64,000 nucleotides of DNA from Ramlibacter sp. Leaf400 (GCF_001424545.1 NZ_LMQL01000004.1:71815-135814), one strand, 5' to 3'; positions 42,187 through 50,646 are shown, numbered from the stretch's first letter. Notes: a model not told the origin generated them from the letters alone. Program-made: numbers and translations.

Positions 42187-43383
42187 TCACCCGATGATGT
42201 TGAACTGGTCCAGGTAGTCGGTGCGCAGCTTCAGCCCCAGGCCGGGCTGGTCGTCGGCCAGCTGCAGGAAGCCGTCCCTGGCGACCGGCTCGCCCTCGAA
42301 GATGTAATAGAACAGCTCGTTGCCCACCTCGACGTCGAACATCGGGAAGTACTCGCTGATCGGGCAGTTGAGGCTGCTCATCGTGAGGTGGTAGTTGTGC
42401 ATCTGGCCGGCATGCGGGACCACCGGCACCGAGTAGGCCTCGCACAGCGCGTTGATCTTGTGCGCCATGGTGATGCCGCCCACGCGGTTGGTGTCGTACT
42501 GCACCACCGACACCGCCTTGCGGTCCAGCAGCTGCTTGAAGCCGTACAGCGAGAACTCGTGCTCGCCGCCCGAGATGGGGATGCTGGTCAGCTGGTTCAG
42601 CTCGGCGTAGCCGTCGATGTCGTCGGCGAGCACCGGCTCCTCCAGCCAGCGCGGCTGGAACTTCTCGAGTTTGGGCAGCACGCGCCTGGCGTACTCCACG
42701 TTCCAGCCCATGTAGCACTCGAGCATCAGGTCGTTGTCGTAGCCGATCACCTCGCGCACGGCCTCCACCGACTTGAGGTTCTCCACCACGCCCTGCTGGC
42801 CGTGCGCGGGCCCGTAGCCGAAGCGCATCTTGAAGGCGCGGAAGCCCTCCTTCATGTACTTCTCGGCCTCGCGCTGCATCTCCTTGAGGTCGGTGCGGTA
42901 CAGCTTGCTGTAGTAGCAGGGGATCTTTTCCTTGGTGCGGCCGCCCAGCAGCTTGAACACCGGCTTGTCGACCGACTTGCCCAGGATGTCCCAGATGGCG
43001 ATGTCGACGGCGGAGATGGCCGCCATGCCCACGCCCTTGCGGCCCCAGGCGTGGGTGGCGCGGTACATGCGCTGGTTGAGGTATTCGTAGTCCCAGGGGT
43101 CCTGGCCGATGACCAGGGGCGCGAGGTACTCGTCGACGATGGCCTTGGCGATCCTGGGCGCCAGCGCCACGTTGCCCAGGCCGACGATGCCGTCGTCGGT
43201 CTCCACTTCCACCACGGTCCAGCCGTGGAAGCGGAAGGTGTTCATGGTGTCCTGGCCCGAGGCGTGCTGCCGCGCCGGGTTCTGGTTGACCAGGTCCATG
43301 GCGTTGGAGCAGAAGTTGCCCTGCGGCGGAACGGTCTTGCCCTTCCATTCGAAGACGCGGGCGCGGACGGATTTGATCTTCAT
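42187..43383 (-). CDS. Enolase-superfamily (mandelate racemase/rhamnonate dehydratase-like) enzyme
   Basis: A 398-residue acid-sugar dehydratase candidate. Metal-binding acidic residues are in [15 protein letters not shown] and SGGEHEF; general-base/acid candidates are QYDTNRVGG and the His of [10 protein letters not shown]. It looks closest to the rhamnonate-dehydratase subgroup. Expected reaction: dehydration of an aldonic acid to its 2-keto-3-deoxy form. Lies 5 bp upstream of the DapA-like gene and downstream of PdxA2; together a sugar-acid or dihydroxyacid pathway. Confidence 0.87.
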   Translation of the reverse strand: MKIKSVRARVFEWKGKTVPPQGNFCSNAMDLVNQNPARQHASGQDTMNTFRFHGWTVVEVETDDGIVGLGNVALAPRIAKAIVDEYLAPLVIGQDPWDYEYLNQRMYRATHAWGRKGVGMAAISAVDIAIWDILGKSVDKPVFKLLGGRTKEKIPCYYSKLYRTDLKEMQREAEKYMKEGFRAFKMRFGYGPAHGQQGVVENLKSVEAVREVIGYDNDLMLECYMGWNVEYARRVLPKLEKFQPRWLEEPVLADDIDGYAELNQLTSIPISGGEHEFSLYGFKQLLDRKAVSVVQYDTNRVGGITMAHKINALCEAYSVPVVPHAGQMHNYHLTMSSLNCPISEYFPMFDVEVGNELFYYIFEGEPVARDGFLQLADDQPGLGLKLRTDYLDQFNIIG

Positions 43384-43422
43384 GTGAGGTCCTTTCAAGG
43401 GGTTCGGGCACCTGGATTCGTC

Positions 43423-43442
43423 ATTCCCGCGAAGGCGGGAAT
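43423..43442. repeat. REP-like palindrome
   Basis: ATTCCCGC-GAAG-GCGGGAAT, a perfect 8-bp stem, lies between the pdxA2 and enolase-superfamily genes, flanked by GGATTC and CCAG. This exact palindromic form is a widely scattered intergenic repeat in proteobacteria. Only this copy is seen in the window. It could attenuate or stabilise the message within the operon. Confidence 0.7.
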
Positions 43443-43473
43443 CCAGTGCTTCCATGCGGGGTGGGGAATGGCG

Positions 43474-44505
43474 CTAGGCGGGCCGTCGCGCGCGTCCCAT
43501 CCGGGCCGCGATCGCGAACGCATTGGCCGTGGCCGTGACGTCCGCCTTGCCCTGGCCCGCGATGTCGTAGGCGGTGCCGTGGGCCGGCGTGGTGATGGGA
43601 AGGGGCAGGCCGCCCTGCACGGTGACGCCGCGCGAGAAGCCCAGCAGCTTGATCGCGATCTGCCCCTGGTCGTGGTACATGGTCACGATCGCGTCCAGCG
43701 CGCCGTCCCGGGCGCGAAGGAAGATGGTGTCGGCCGAAAAGGGCCCCGTCACGGGAATTCCCTGCGCGTTCAGCTCGCGCACCGCCGGCTCGATGACGTC
43801 CACCTCTTCGCGGCCGCACAGGCCGCCTTCGCCGTTGTGCGGGTTGAGCCCGGCGACCGCGACGCGGGGCTGGGCCAGGCCGTTGGCCTGCAGCGTGCGG
43901 TACATCAGCGTGGCGGCGGCGATCACCCGTTCGCGGGTGATGTACTTCGGCACGTCCGCCAGCGGCACGTGCGAGGAGATGCGCGAGGTCCACAGCGCGT
44001 CCAGCGTGTTGAACTCGCAGAAGTAGCCCGTCACGCCCAGGTGCTCGGCGAAGTGGTGCAGCTCGTCCTCGTGGCGCAGGCCGCCCAGCTTCATGGCCTG
44101 CTTGTTCAGCGGCGCGAAGCAGATGGCGTCCACCTCGCGGGCCAGCGCCGCGTCCATGCAGCGGTCCAGCACCCGCAGCACCGAGGCGCCGCCGGCCGCT
44201 TCGGAGCGCGAGCGCACGACCTGTTCCGCCGCCACGGTGTCCATCGGCAGGAAGGCCGGGCGCGAGGTGTCGGCACGGCCGCGCACTTCGGCAAAGCCGT
44301 CGACGCGTTGCGTGGGCACTTCGAGGCCGGCGATGGCCTGGCCGTCTTGCCAGAGCCAGGGGTCGCCCACCAGCACCACGTTGGCGGCAGCCAGCGTCTC
44401 TTGCCGGGCCAGCAGGCGCGCCACCAGTTCGGGGCCGATGCCGGCCGGGTCGCCCAGCGTGAGGGCGACCACCGGCTTGTCGTTCAGGGAGGCGGCCATG
44501 CTCAT
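43474..44505 (-). CDS. PdxA2-type 4-hydroxythreonine-4-phosphate dehydrogenase family
   Basis: A 343-residue metal- and NAD-dependent dehydrogenase: LTLGDPAGIGPELV, APLNKQAMKLGG, GLNPHNGEGGLCGREE and YHDQGQIAIKLLGF, PAHGTAYDIAGQGKA. Metal-binding His residues are in place. In catabolic gene clusters such PdxA2 proteins act on threonate/erythronate phosphates or related acids rather than in vitamin B6 synthesis. It overlaps the Bug gene by 4 bp. I see no DUF1537 kinase that usually partners a PdxA2, so the substrate may be unphosphorylated or phosphorylated elsewhere. Confidence 0.87.
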   Translation of the reverse strand: MSMAASLNDKPVVALTLGDPAGIGPELVARLLARQETLAAANVVLVGDPWLWQDGQAIAGLEVPTQRVDGFAEVRGRADTSRPAFLPMDTVAAEQVVRSRSEAAGGASVLRVLDRCMDAALAREVDAICFAPLNKQAMKLGGLRHEDELHHFAEHLGVTGYFCEFNTLDALWTSRISSHVPLADVPKYITRERVIAAATLMYRTLQANGLAQPRVAVAGLNPHNGEGGLCGREEVDVIEPAVRELNAQGIPVTGPFSADTIFLRARDGALDAIVTMYHDQGQIAIKLLGFSRGVTVQGGLPLPITTPAHGTAYDIAGQGKADVTATANAFAIAARMGRARRPA

Positions 44506-45479
44506 TCCGCCTTGATGCCGCGGCGCTTGATCAGCTCGGCGTAGCGCTTGTTCTCGGTGGCGTGGAAGGCGGCGAACTGCGCCTGCGACATCGGCGTGAT
44601 CTCCGCGCCGATCGCCTCCAGGCGCGCGCGGGTGTCGGGCAGGGCGAGCAGCCTGCCGACCTCCTGGTGCACGCGCTCCTGCACCGCCTTGGGCGTGGCC
44701 GCCGGCATGTACAGGCCGTACCAGGCGCCCATCTCCACGTCCTTCACGCCGGCTTCGGCGAAGGTGGGCACGTTGGGCAGGCGCGGGTTGCGCCTGGCGC
44801 TGGCAACGGCGAGCGGCTTGACCTTGCCGGCCTGGATGTGGGGCAGCACGGAGGCCAGCGTGTCGAATGACAGCTGCACCTGGCCGGCCATCAGGTCCAT
44901 CAGGGCCGGGGAGCTGCCCTTGTAGGGGATGTGCGTGATGAAGGTGCCGGTCGCCTCCTTGAACAGCTCGGCGGCGATGTGCTGGGTGCTGCCCGAGCCG
45001 CTGGACGCGAAGTTCAGGTTGCCGGGCGACTTCTTGGCCAGCGCGACCAGCTCGGCCACCGTGCCGGCGGGAAGCGAGTTGTTGACCACCAGCACGTTGG
45101 GCACCGAGCCCACCATGGCGACGGGCACCAGGTCCTTGTCGTTGTCGTAGCCCAGCTTGAGCAGGTGCGGCGCGATGGCGTGCGCGGTGGAGACGCCCAT
45201 CACCATGGTGTAGCCGTCGCTGGAGCGCGCGGTCAGGTCCGCGGCCAGGGTGTTCGACGCGCCGGGACGGTTCTCCACCACCACCGGCACCTTGAGCGCC
45301 GGGCCGAGCTTGTCGGCGACGGCTCGGGCCATCGCGTCGGTGCCGCCGCCGGGCGCGGAACCCACGAGGATGCGCACGGGCTTGGCGGGCCAGTCGGCGG
45401 TCTGGGCGCCGGCGGTGCCAGTGGCCAGGGCGGCGAACGCGGTACAGGCGAGCAGCAGGCGTCTTTTCATTTCTTCCAT
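44502..45479 (-). CDS. Bug/TctC-family tripartite tricarboxylate receptor
   Basis: A 325-residue periplasmic receptor, first gene of the sugar-acid operon. Signal peptide LLLACTAFAALATGTAGAQ; PVRILVGSAPGGGTDAMARA; ENRPGASNTLAADL; FITHIPYKGSSPALMDLMAG. ATG 45479 has GGAG just upstream; ATG 45470 (MKRRLL) is an alternative. It diverges from a LysR gene across a 95-bp region with a clear palindrome. No TctA/B nearby. It should bind the acid degraded by PdxA2, the dehydratase and the DapA-like enzyme. Confidence 0.9.
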   Translation of the reverse strand: MEEMKRRLLLACTAFAALATGTAGAQTADWPAKPVRILVGSAPGGGTDAMARAVADKLGPALKVPVVVENRPGASNTLAADLTARSSDGYTMVMGVSTAHAIAPHLLKLGYDNDKDLVPVAMVGSVPNVLVVNNSLPAGTVAELVALAKKSPGNLNFASSGSGSTQHIAAELFKEATGTFITHIPYKGSSPALMDLMAGQVQLSFDTLASVLPHIQAGKVKPLAVASARRNPRLPNVPTFAEAGVKDVEMGAWYGLYMPAATPKAVQERVHQEVGRLLALPDTRARLEAIGAEITPMSQAQFAAFHATENKRYAELIKRRGIKAE

Positions 45480-45553
45480 GTCTCCGAGGATGTCAGCCGG
45501 GTGGATGCTAGGCCGTCGACCCATTCCCGTAAACTGAAAGAACTTCATCGAAA

Positions 45554-45570
45554 CATAACCTCAGGTAATG
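45554..45570. promoter_or_regulatory. LysR-type operator candidate
   Basis: CATAACCTCAGGTAATG is a 17-bp inverted repeat with seven of eight pairs matching and contains the T-N11-A core of LysR sites (T45556, A45568). It ends 4 bp before the regulator start GTG 45575, so it likely autoregulates the regulator and activates the divergent Bug operon. Confidence 0.6.
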
Positions 45571-45574
45571 CATC

Positions 45575-46516
45575 GTGGGATCCGTCGACCGGCAGCAGAC
45601 CACCCCCCAGCTGATGAATCGGTTGCGCATGCGCCAGGTGGCGCTGCTGCTGGCCATCGACGAGCTGGGCACGCTGAGCGCCGCGGCCGACACCCTGGGC
45701 CTGACGCAGCCGGCGGCCACCAAGATGCTCGGCGAGCTGGAGCAGTCGCTCGGGCAGAAGCTGTTCGACCGGGTGGGGCGCGGGCTGCAGCGCAATCCCG
45801 CCGGTGAGCGCGTCACCGGGTTCTTCCGCAGCATCCGCGGCAGCATCGAGGCGCTCAACCAGGAGCTGGAATCGGTGCGCCAGGGCGGCGCGGGCAAGCT
45901 GGCGGTGGGCAGCATCATGGCGGCCTCGCCGGGCCGGCTGACCGGTGCGCTGCTGCAGCTCAAGGCCGAGTTCCCGATGGCGTCGATGGAGATCGCGGTG
46001 GACACCAGCGACCGCCTGCTCGGGCAGCTGCGAGAGGGCGTGCTGGAGGTGGTGGTGGGCCGCCTGACGTCGGTGCCCGGGGTCGACTGCGTTTTCCGCC
46101 GCATCGACGACGAGGCCCTGGCCGTGATCGCGGGCAACGAGCATCCGCTGGCCCGCCGCCGCAAGCTCGAGTTCCGCACGCTGCTCCAGCACCCCTGGAT
46201 CCTGCAGCCGCAGGGCAGCCCCATGCGCGACCTGATCGAGCGGGAATTCCGCCACCACCATGTGGCGCTGCCCCGCGGCCTGGTGGAGACCGGCTCCATC
46301 CTCACCACCATCAACCTGGTGCGCCGCTCTCAGATGCTGGGGGTGGTGCCCGAGACCGTCGCGCGCGGCCATGCCGAGCACGGCATGCTCAGCGTGCTGC
46401 CCTACCGGTTCCGTCACACGCTGGAGGCCTACGGCAGCGTGGTGCCCCGCGACCGGCCGCTGGGCGCGCTGGCGGCGCGCTTCCTTAAACTGCTGCACGA
46501 GGCGCCCCAGCCCTGA
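45575..46516 (+). CDS. LysR-family transcriptional regulator
   Basis: A 313-residue regulator. HTH: RMRQVALLLAIDELGTLSAAADTLGLTQPAATKMLGELEQ in pattern, then the linker and a substrate-binding domain (LAVGSIMAASPGRLTGALLQL, VVVGRLTSVPGVD). It diverges from the Bug-PdxA2-dehydratase-lyase operon and is its probable regulator. GTG 45575 is the family-plausible start; ATG 45614 would shorten it by 13 residues and still keep the HTH. It is followed 6 bp later by a small SpoIIAA-like gene. Confidence 0.88.
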   Translation: MGSVDRQQTTPQLMNRLRMRQVALLLAIDELGTLSAAADTLGLTQPAATKMLGELEQSLGQKLFDRVGRGLQRNPAGERVTGFFRSIRGSIEALNQELESVRQGGAGKLAVGSIMAASPGRLTGALLQLKAEFPMASMEIAVDTSDRLLGQLREGVLEVVVGRLTSVPGVDCVFRRIDDEALAVIAGNEHPLARRRKLEFRTLLQHPWILQPQGSPMRDLIEREFRHHHVALPRGLVETGSILTTINLVRRSQMLGVVPETVARGHAEHGMLSVLPYRFRHTLEAYGSVVPRDRPLGALAARFLKLLHEAPQP

Positions 46517-46522
46517 AGGCCC

Positions 46523-46927
46523 ATGACACCAGACGACTTCGAACCTCCCTTTGCCCTGTCGCCCGGAGCGATCAGCGTGCGCTTCGTCCACCACGCGACC
46601 TACCTGGAAGCCGTGGTGTCGGGCTTCAAGAGTCCGGCGGGTGCGGCCGCCGTCGTCGCGAAGATCGGCCAGGAGATCCGCCGGGTGCAGGTGCAGCGGG
46701 TGCTCATCGACGTGCGCCAGGTGATCGGGGAGATGTCCGCCTCCGACCACGCCGGCGTGGGCGCCGTGCTGGCCCACCACATCGGGTCCGTGCGCTGCGC
46801 GGTGGTGGCCCGGCCGGACCGGCCGAAGGGCCAGATCGAACCCGCGGCCCGGCAGGGCGGCGTCGACTACAAGCCGTTCGACGAGGTGGAGGAAGCGGTC
46901 GAGTGGCTCGTGGCGCAGGACACCTAG
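46523..46927 (+). CDS. SpoIIAA-like small protein (paralogue of the one at 37835)
   Basis: A 134-residue protein. It shares with the 37835 protein the order strand, VQRVLIDVRQ, a central helix, and the end EPAARQGGVDYKPFDEVEEAVEWLV (compare EKAAQKQG...DEAQEWL). It lacks a signal peptide. It follows a LysR gene by 6 bp and its stop is shared through CTAG with a convergent membrane-protein gene. Function unknown. Confidence 0.65.
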   Translation: MTPDDFEPPFALSPGAISVRFVHHATYLEAVVSGFKSPAGAAAVVAKIGQEIRRVQVQRVLIDVRQVIGEMSASDHAGVGAVLAHHIGSVRCAVVARPDRPKGQIEPAARQGGVDYKPFDEVEEAVEWLVAQDT

Positions 46928-47502
46928 CCCAACCCCGCAGCGCCGTCGGCCTGCTCGCTCGCCGCCTTGCGGAAGAGCGCGGCCGCCACCAGCCACAACG
47001 CGGTGAAGAACACCGTGACCCCCACCGTGGAGCCCAGGCCGGTTCCCAGCGCGACCCCCGCGGCCAGCACCTGGGCGAACGCCGTCGCGAGCAGCGCGTA
47101 GGCCATGCCATGGGGACGGAAGCGGGCGAGGAGGGCGCCGATGAAGCCGACGGCGATCACCCCGGGGAACATCCGGTTGGCGGGGTTGTCCTCGGACCCG
47201 ATCACGCCCACGGCGGCGTTGCCCCACAGGAGGATGAAGGCCGCCGCCAACGCGACGGCCGCGGCGGCCCGGTACGTGCGGTTGCGCGTCCTGCGCACGG
47301 CCAGCTCATAGGTGGCGCCCACGCCGCCCACCAGCACGCCGGCGAAGACGAAGTCGGCCAGGTCCCAGTCGACCTCATCGGTGAACTGCATCGCGACCAA
47401 GGGCAGCAGCAGGAGCGCCGCGGCCGCGCCCCAGACGGCCAGCCGCCAGCGGGAGCCGGCTTGCCCGCTGTTGTCCTTCGCGCCTGCTGTCGGGTGCGTC
47501 AT
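46924..47502 (-). CDS. Multi-helix membrane protein, uncharacterised
   Basis: A 192-residue protein with about five or six hydrophobic segments (LAVWGAAAALLLLPLVAMQF, FVFAGVLVGGVGATYEL, AAAVALAAAFILLWGNAAVG, MFPGVIAVGFIGALLARF, ALLATAFAQVLAAGVALG, VTVFFTALWLVAAALF). The N-terminus is hydrophilic. The open frame runs far upstream of ATG 47502, but that part overlaps the genes on the other strand and has no family likeness. No function assigned. Confidence 0.72.
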   Translation of the reverse strand: MTHPTAGAKDNSGQAGSRWRLAVWGAAAALLLLPLVAMQFTDEVDWDLADFVFAGVLVGGVGATYELAVRRTRNRTYRAAAAVALAAAFILLWGNAAVGVIGSEDNPANRMFPGVIAVGFIGALLARFRPHGMAYALLATAFAQVLAAGVALGTGLGSTVGVTVFFTALWLVAAALFRKAASEQADGAAGLG

Positions 47503-47584
47503 GCGTCCTGTCCTCGATCGCCCCACTCGATCCGCCACGGGGCATAAGATGCGCCGGGGAATGTCACCCGATTCTGGAGCCACC

Positions 47585-47797
47585 ATGACACTTGAACAAT
47601 ACAACGATGCGATCAAGGAAATCCTCGCGGAGCAGCAGAAGATCGGGCAGTCCACCGCGCAGCTGGCGATGACGGGACAGGCCAATCCCACCAACCCGGA
47701 ATTCACCCGCATCATGACCAGCCAGTGGACCCTGATGCAGAAGATCGCCAAGCTCAACACCGAGCTGATGATGGGGATCATGACGCCCAAGAAGTGA
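47585..47797 (+). CDS. Small acidic-helical protein, uncharacterised
   Basis: A 70-residue protein, mostly helical, with MTLEQYNDAIKEILAEQQKI and an internal TGQANPTNPEFTRIMTSQW. A GGAG lies 8 bp before ATG 47585. It diverges from the membrane-protein gene. Its stop overlaps the start of the ankyrin gene (GTGA), suggesting coupled translation. No known family. Confidence 0.65.
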   Translation: MTLEQYNDAIKEILAEQQKIGQSTAQLAMTGQANPTNPEFTRIMTSQWTLMQKIAKLNTELMMGIMTPKK

Positions 47798-48465
47798 GGC
47801 CCGCAGCCGCTGCCCGGCGGGGCCTGCTCCTCGCCGGCGTGCTGGCCGCCATGCCGCATTTCGCTTCGGGACAAGCCGCAGCGCCGCTGGTCGAGGCGGC
47901 GGCGCGCGGCGACCTGGCCCAGGTGCAGGCCCTCCTGCGGGGCGGTGCCGACGTCGAGCAGCGCGACGCCCGTGGCCGCACCGCGGTGCTGGCCGCCACG
48001 GCGGGGAACCACATCGAGGTCGTGCGTGCGCTGATCGCGCGCGGTGCGAACGTCAACGCCCAGGACCCGCAGCGGGACAGCGCCTTCCTGCTCGCGGGCG
48101 CCAACGGCTCCACCGAGGTCGTGCGCGCCACCGTGGCCGCGGGCGCGGACCTGCGCAGCACCAACCGCTATGGCGGCACGGCCCTGATCCCGGCCTGCCA
48201 CCACGGCCACGTGGAGACGGTGCGGTTCCTGCTCACCACCGCGATCGACGTGAACCACGTCAACAACCTCGGCTGGACGGGCCTGCTGGAAGCCGTGATC
48301 CTGGGCGACGGAGGGCCGCCTTACGTCGAGATCGTGCGCCTGCTGGTGCAGCACAAGGCGGATGTGAACCTGGCCGACCGCGAGGGCGTCAGCCCGCTGG
48401 CGCATGCGAAGCGGCGCGGGCAGGCGCAGGTGGTGCAGGTGCTGCAGGCCGCGGGCGCGAAGTAA
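47794..48465 (+). CDS. Exported ankyrin-repeat protein
   Basis: A 223-residue protein starting at GTG 47794, which overlaps the stop of the 70-residue gene. A signal peptide (LLLAGVLAAMPHFASG) is followed by about five ankyrin repeats, e.g. AAARGDLAQVQALLRGGADVEQ, GNHIEVVRALIARGANVNAQ, GHVETVRFLLTTAIDVNHV, EIVRLLVQHKADVNLADR. Exported ankyrin proteins are thought to bind partners in the periplasm. Coupled to the small protein upstream. Confidence 0.82.
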   Translation: MRPAAAARRGLLLAGVLAAMPHFASGQAAAPLVEAAARGDLAQVQALLRGGADVEQRDARGRTAVLAATAGNHIEVVRALIARGANVNAQDPQRDSAFLLAGANGSTEVVRATVAAGADLRSTNRYGGTALIPACHHGHVETVRFLLTTAIDVNHVNNLGWTGLLEAVILGDGGPPYVEIVRLLVQHKADVNLADREGVSPLAHAKRRGQAQVVQVLQAAGAK

Positions 48466-48476
48466 AGCGGCGCACG

Positions 48477-48785
48477 ATGGACGACTACAACCAGATCGAG
48501 GTCCCGCCTTCCTTCGTGGCGCTCTACACGGCGCCGGGGGGCCACCGGCTCGTGGAGCCGATGCGCCACGTGCGCGAGCGCTACGAGCTGTGCGAGGACA
48601 TGGCCCAGATGCTCAGCGAGCACGCGGCCGCCGTGCAGTTCAAGTCGGGCGATCCGCAGCGCGAGGTGCTGCACCAGATGCGGCTGGCGCTGGCCGGGCC
48701 CGAATCCTCGGTGACGCCCGCCGAGGCCGGCTGGGTCGTGCTCCGCATCGCCGAGGTGCTGGGGTGGGAGGCCCCGGCGGACTGA
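48477..48785 (+). CDS. Uncharacterised conserved-looking small protein
   Basis: A 102-residue soluble protein beginning MDDYNQIEVPPSFVALYTAPG, with a helical centre (RHVRERYELCEDMAQMLSEHA) and a compact end (TPAEAGWVVLRIAEVLGW). It is 11 bp after the ankyrin gene and probably co-transcribed. It resembles small proteins found in many Comamonadaceae genomes, without known function. Confidence 0.68.
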   Translation: MDDYNQIEVPPSFVALYTAPGGHRLVEPMRHVRERYELCEDMAQMLSEHAAAVQFKSGDPQREVLHQMRLALAGPESSVTPAEAGWVVLRIAEVLGWEAPAD

Positions 48786-49064
48786 TCAACCCCAGAGGGC
48801 ATTGCCCAGGTGCATGCCCAGGAGACCGGTCAGCAACGGCAGGACCGTCGTCAGGCCGATGTCGGTGCCGGACTGCCAACCCGCGTAGCCCTTGCGCAAG
48901 TGCCCGAAGCCCGCGAGGAGGCCGAAAGCCGCGCCCAGCGTGAGCACGGCGAAGCCCAGGAAACCGGCCTGGACCACATCCGCGGCGATGCCGCCCAGGA
49001 AGCCTCCCAGTGCCAAGAGAGTGAAGGGGTGACCTTGAGGCGTATGGTGTTCCGGGTTCTTCAT
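48786..49064 (-). CDS. Small membrane protein, uncharacterised
   Basis: A 92-residue protein with two or three hydrophobic, Gly-rich segments (FTLLALGGFLGGIAADVVQAG, LGFAVLTLGAAFGLLAGFGH, LTTVLPLLTGLLGMHLGNAL). ATG 49064 precedes the first segment; ATG 49112 is an in-frame alternative. The end directly abuts the preceding convergent gene. No function assigned. Confidence 0.62.
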   Translation of the reverse strand: MKNPEHHTPQGHPFTLLALGGFLGGIAADVVQAGFLGFAVLTLGAAFGLLAGFGHLRKGYAGWQSGTDIGLTTVLPLLTGLLGMHLGNALWG

Positions 49065-49343
49065 CAGTCGACGGTGAGCGGGCCCCGAGCCTTGTTCTTT
49101 CGGAAGTTGCATCGGACCTTTCGATGGCGGCGAGCCGCACATTTGTTGTTCTGTCCAAGATTCGCAGCAACGGCCGCCGTGCTGCATGGCCGATCCGGAC
49201 TACCTCGTTCTGAGGATACGTCTCCAGCGCACCAATCTGGCCCGGGAACTGCGTCAGTGCCGTCCTACCGCCGAAGCAGCGCGCGCCTACACCGCGGTTT
49301 CAATTCTCCAGAAAGTATGTCGTTGTGTATCTGGAGTTGCCAA

Positions 49344-49562
49344 ATGTCGGATGTGACGGTTCATCTCATCAAGTTGTCCGACGGCAAGACCGGGTACCTG
49401 GTCCCGTGGACCCTCGTGGGCGGCGACCGGTGCCGCGAGTGCAAATGTCGGTCGGACCCGCAGGCCTGCCTGCCGGTGCCGTGCGAGCTGAACTCGTGGG
49501 GCAATCCGTTCCGGGGCCAGTACACCGCGATCGTGGTGAGCCATCTGCCTGCGGCCCGGTAG
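49344..49562 (+). CDS. Small cysteine-rich protein
   Basis: A 72-residue protein from ATG 49344: MSDVTVHLIKLSDGKTGYL, then four Cys in CRECKCRSDPQACLPVPC spaced C-x2-C-x-C-x6-C with one more after x4, and a beta-like end (RGQYTAIVVSHLP). The Cys group could bind zinc or an iron-sulfur centre. No ribosome site is clear (GGAG at 49333-49336). Short and without family likeness to me; coding use looks typical of the region. Confidence 0.5.
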   Translation: MSDVTVHLIKLSDGKTGYLVPWTLVGGDRCRECKCRSDPQACLPVPCELNSWGNPFRGQYTAIVVSHLPAAR

Positions 49563-49587
49563 CCATCGGGCCTGGCGGCCGGATCTT

Positions 49588-50544
49588 TCACTGCATGGTC
49601 ACGCCGGCACGCCGCAGCACCGCGGTCCAGCGGTCCGATTCGGCTTCGATGAAACGGCGGAACTCGCTCGGGCCCGACTCGGGCAGCGGGTCCAGGCCGG
49701 AGGCTTGCAGGCGCTGCCGGACGGAGTCGCTGGCGAGCACCCGGCCGATGGCTGCGGCGACCTGATCGATCCGCTCCGGCGGTGTGCCGGCCGGCGCCAC
49801 GATGCCGTGCCAGTCCCGCAGGCTGGCTTGCGCATGGCCCAGCTCCGCCAGCGTCGGCACCTCGGGCAGGGTTGCGATCCTCAGGCCGGCCGTGACGGCC
49901 AGCGGGCGCAGCCTCCCCTCCTTGATGAGCGGCAACGCGGCCGGTGTCGTCGCGAACATCATGTCCACGTGCCCGCCGACCAGCGCGGCGAGTGCCGCGA
50001 TGGGGCCGTTGAAGGGGACGTGCTGGAGGGCCAGCTTGACCTCCTGCCCGAACAGCTCGGCCGCGAGTTGCGAGGGCGTTCCCAGCCCTGCGGACGCAAA
50101 GGTGAACCTGGCGGTCCGGCCGTCGCGCAACAGGGCGGCGACGTCCCGGATCGGGCTGTCCGCCCGCACCACCAGCACGTTGGTGACGGTGGAGATCTGG
50201 CGCACCGCAAGCAGGTCGCGGGCCGTGTCGTACGGCATGGTCCTGATGATGTTCGGCGCCACGACCGACTGGAGCGCGAAGGTGCCCAGGGTGTTCCCGT
50301 CCGGTGCGGCCCGGCTGACCGCGGCCAGCGCCAGGGTGCCGGCCGCACCCGGCCGGTTCTCGACCACCACGGGTCGGCCCAGCTCCCGGGAAAGCGGCTC
50401 GCCGAGGGTTCGGGCGATCGTGTCGCCGGGGGTTCCCGCGGGACCGCCGACCACGATCGTGATGTGGGCGGCGCCCCCCACCGGCTGCGCATTCGCCAGC
50501 GCGAACGGCAGCAGCCCACTGATCAGCAAGAGACGTCTTTTCAT
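49588..50544 (-). CDS. Bug/TctC-family tripartite tricarboxylate receptor
   Basis: A 318-residue periplasmic receptor: signal peptide LLLISGLLPFALANAQ, ITIVVGGPAGTPGDTIAR, ENRPGAAGTLALAAV, LQHVPFNGPIAALAALVGGHVDMMF. ATG 50544 directly precedes KRR and the hydrophobic core. It stands alone with a divergent LysR gene 102 bp away. No permease or enzyme gene is linked, so it may act in sensing or use a distant permease. Confidence 0.88.
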   Translation of the reverse strand: MKRRLLLISGLLPFALANAQPVGGAAHITIVVGGPAGTPGDTIARTLGEPLSRELGRPVVVENRPGAAGTLALAAVSRAAPDGNTLGTFALQSVVAPNIIRTMPYDTARDLLAVRQISTVTNVLVVRADSPIRDVAALLRDGRTARFTFASAGLGTPSQLAAELFGQEVKLALQHVPFNGPIAALAALVGGHVDMMFATTPAALPLIKEGRLRPLAVTAGLRIATLPEVPTLAELGHAQASLRDWHGIVAPAGTPPERIDQVAAAIGRVLASDSVRQRLQASGLDPLPESGPSEFRRFIEAESDRWTAVLRRAGVTMQ

Positions 50545-50625
50545 GGCGGCAGCCCTCGTGGTTGGAAGCGGAGCCCAGTACAGCACGCACCCGCCTCCCG
50601 GCATAAGATGCCCGTGCTTCTTCCA

Positions 50626-50642
50626 GATAACCGCCGGCTATC
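50626..50642. promoter_or_regulatory. LysR-type operator candidate
   Basis: GATAACCGCCGGCTATC is a 17-bp inverted repeat, seven of eight pairs matching, with a T-N11-A core (T50628, A50640). It ends 4 bp before the LysR ATG at 50647, the same placement as the site at 45554-45570. Confidence 0.55.
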
Positions 50643-50646
50643 ACCC

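Noticed and set aside
46924..48405. 493-codon extension of the membrane protein upstream of 47502
   Set aside because: The extension is antisense to the 70-residue and ankyrin genes and lacks family likeness.
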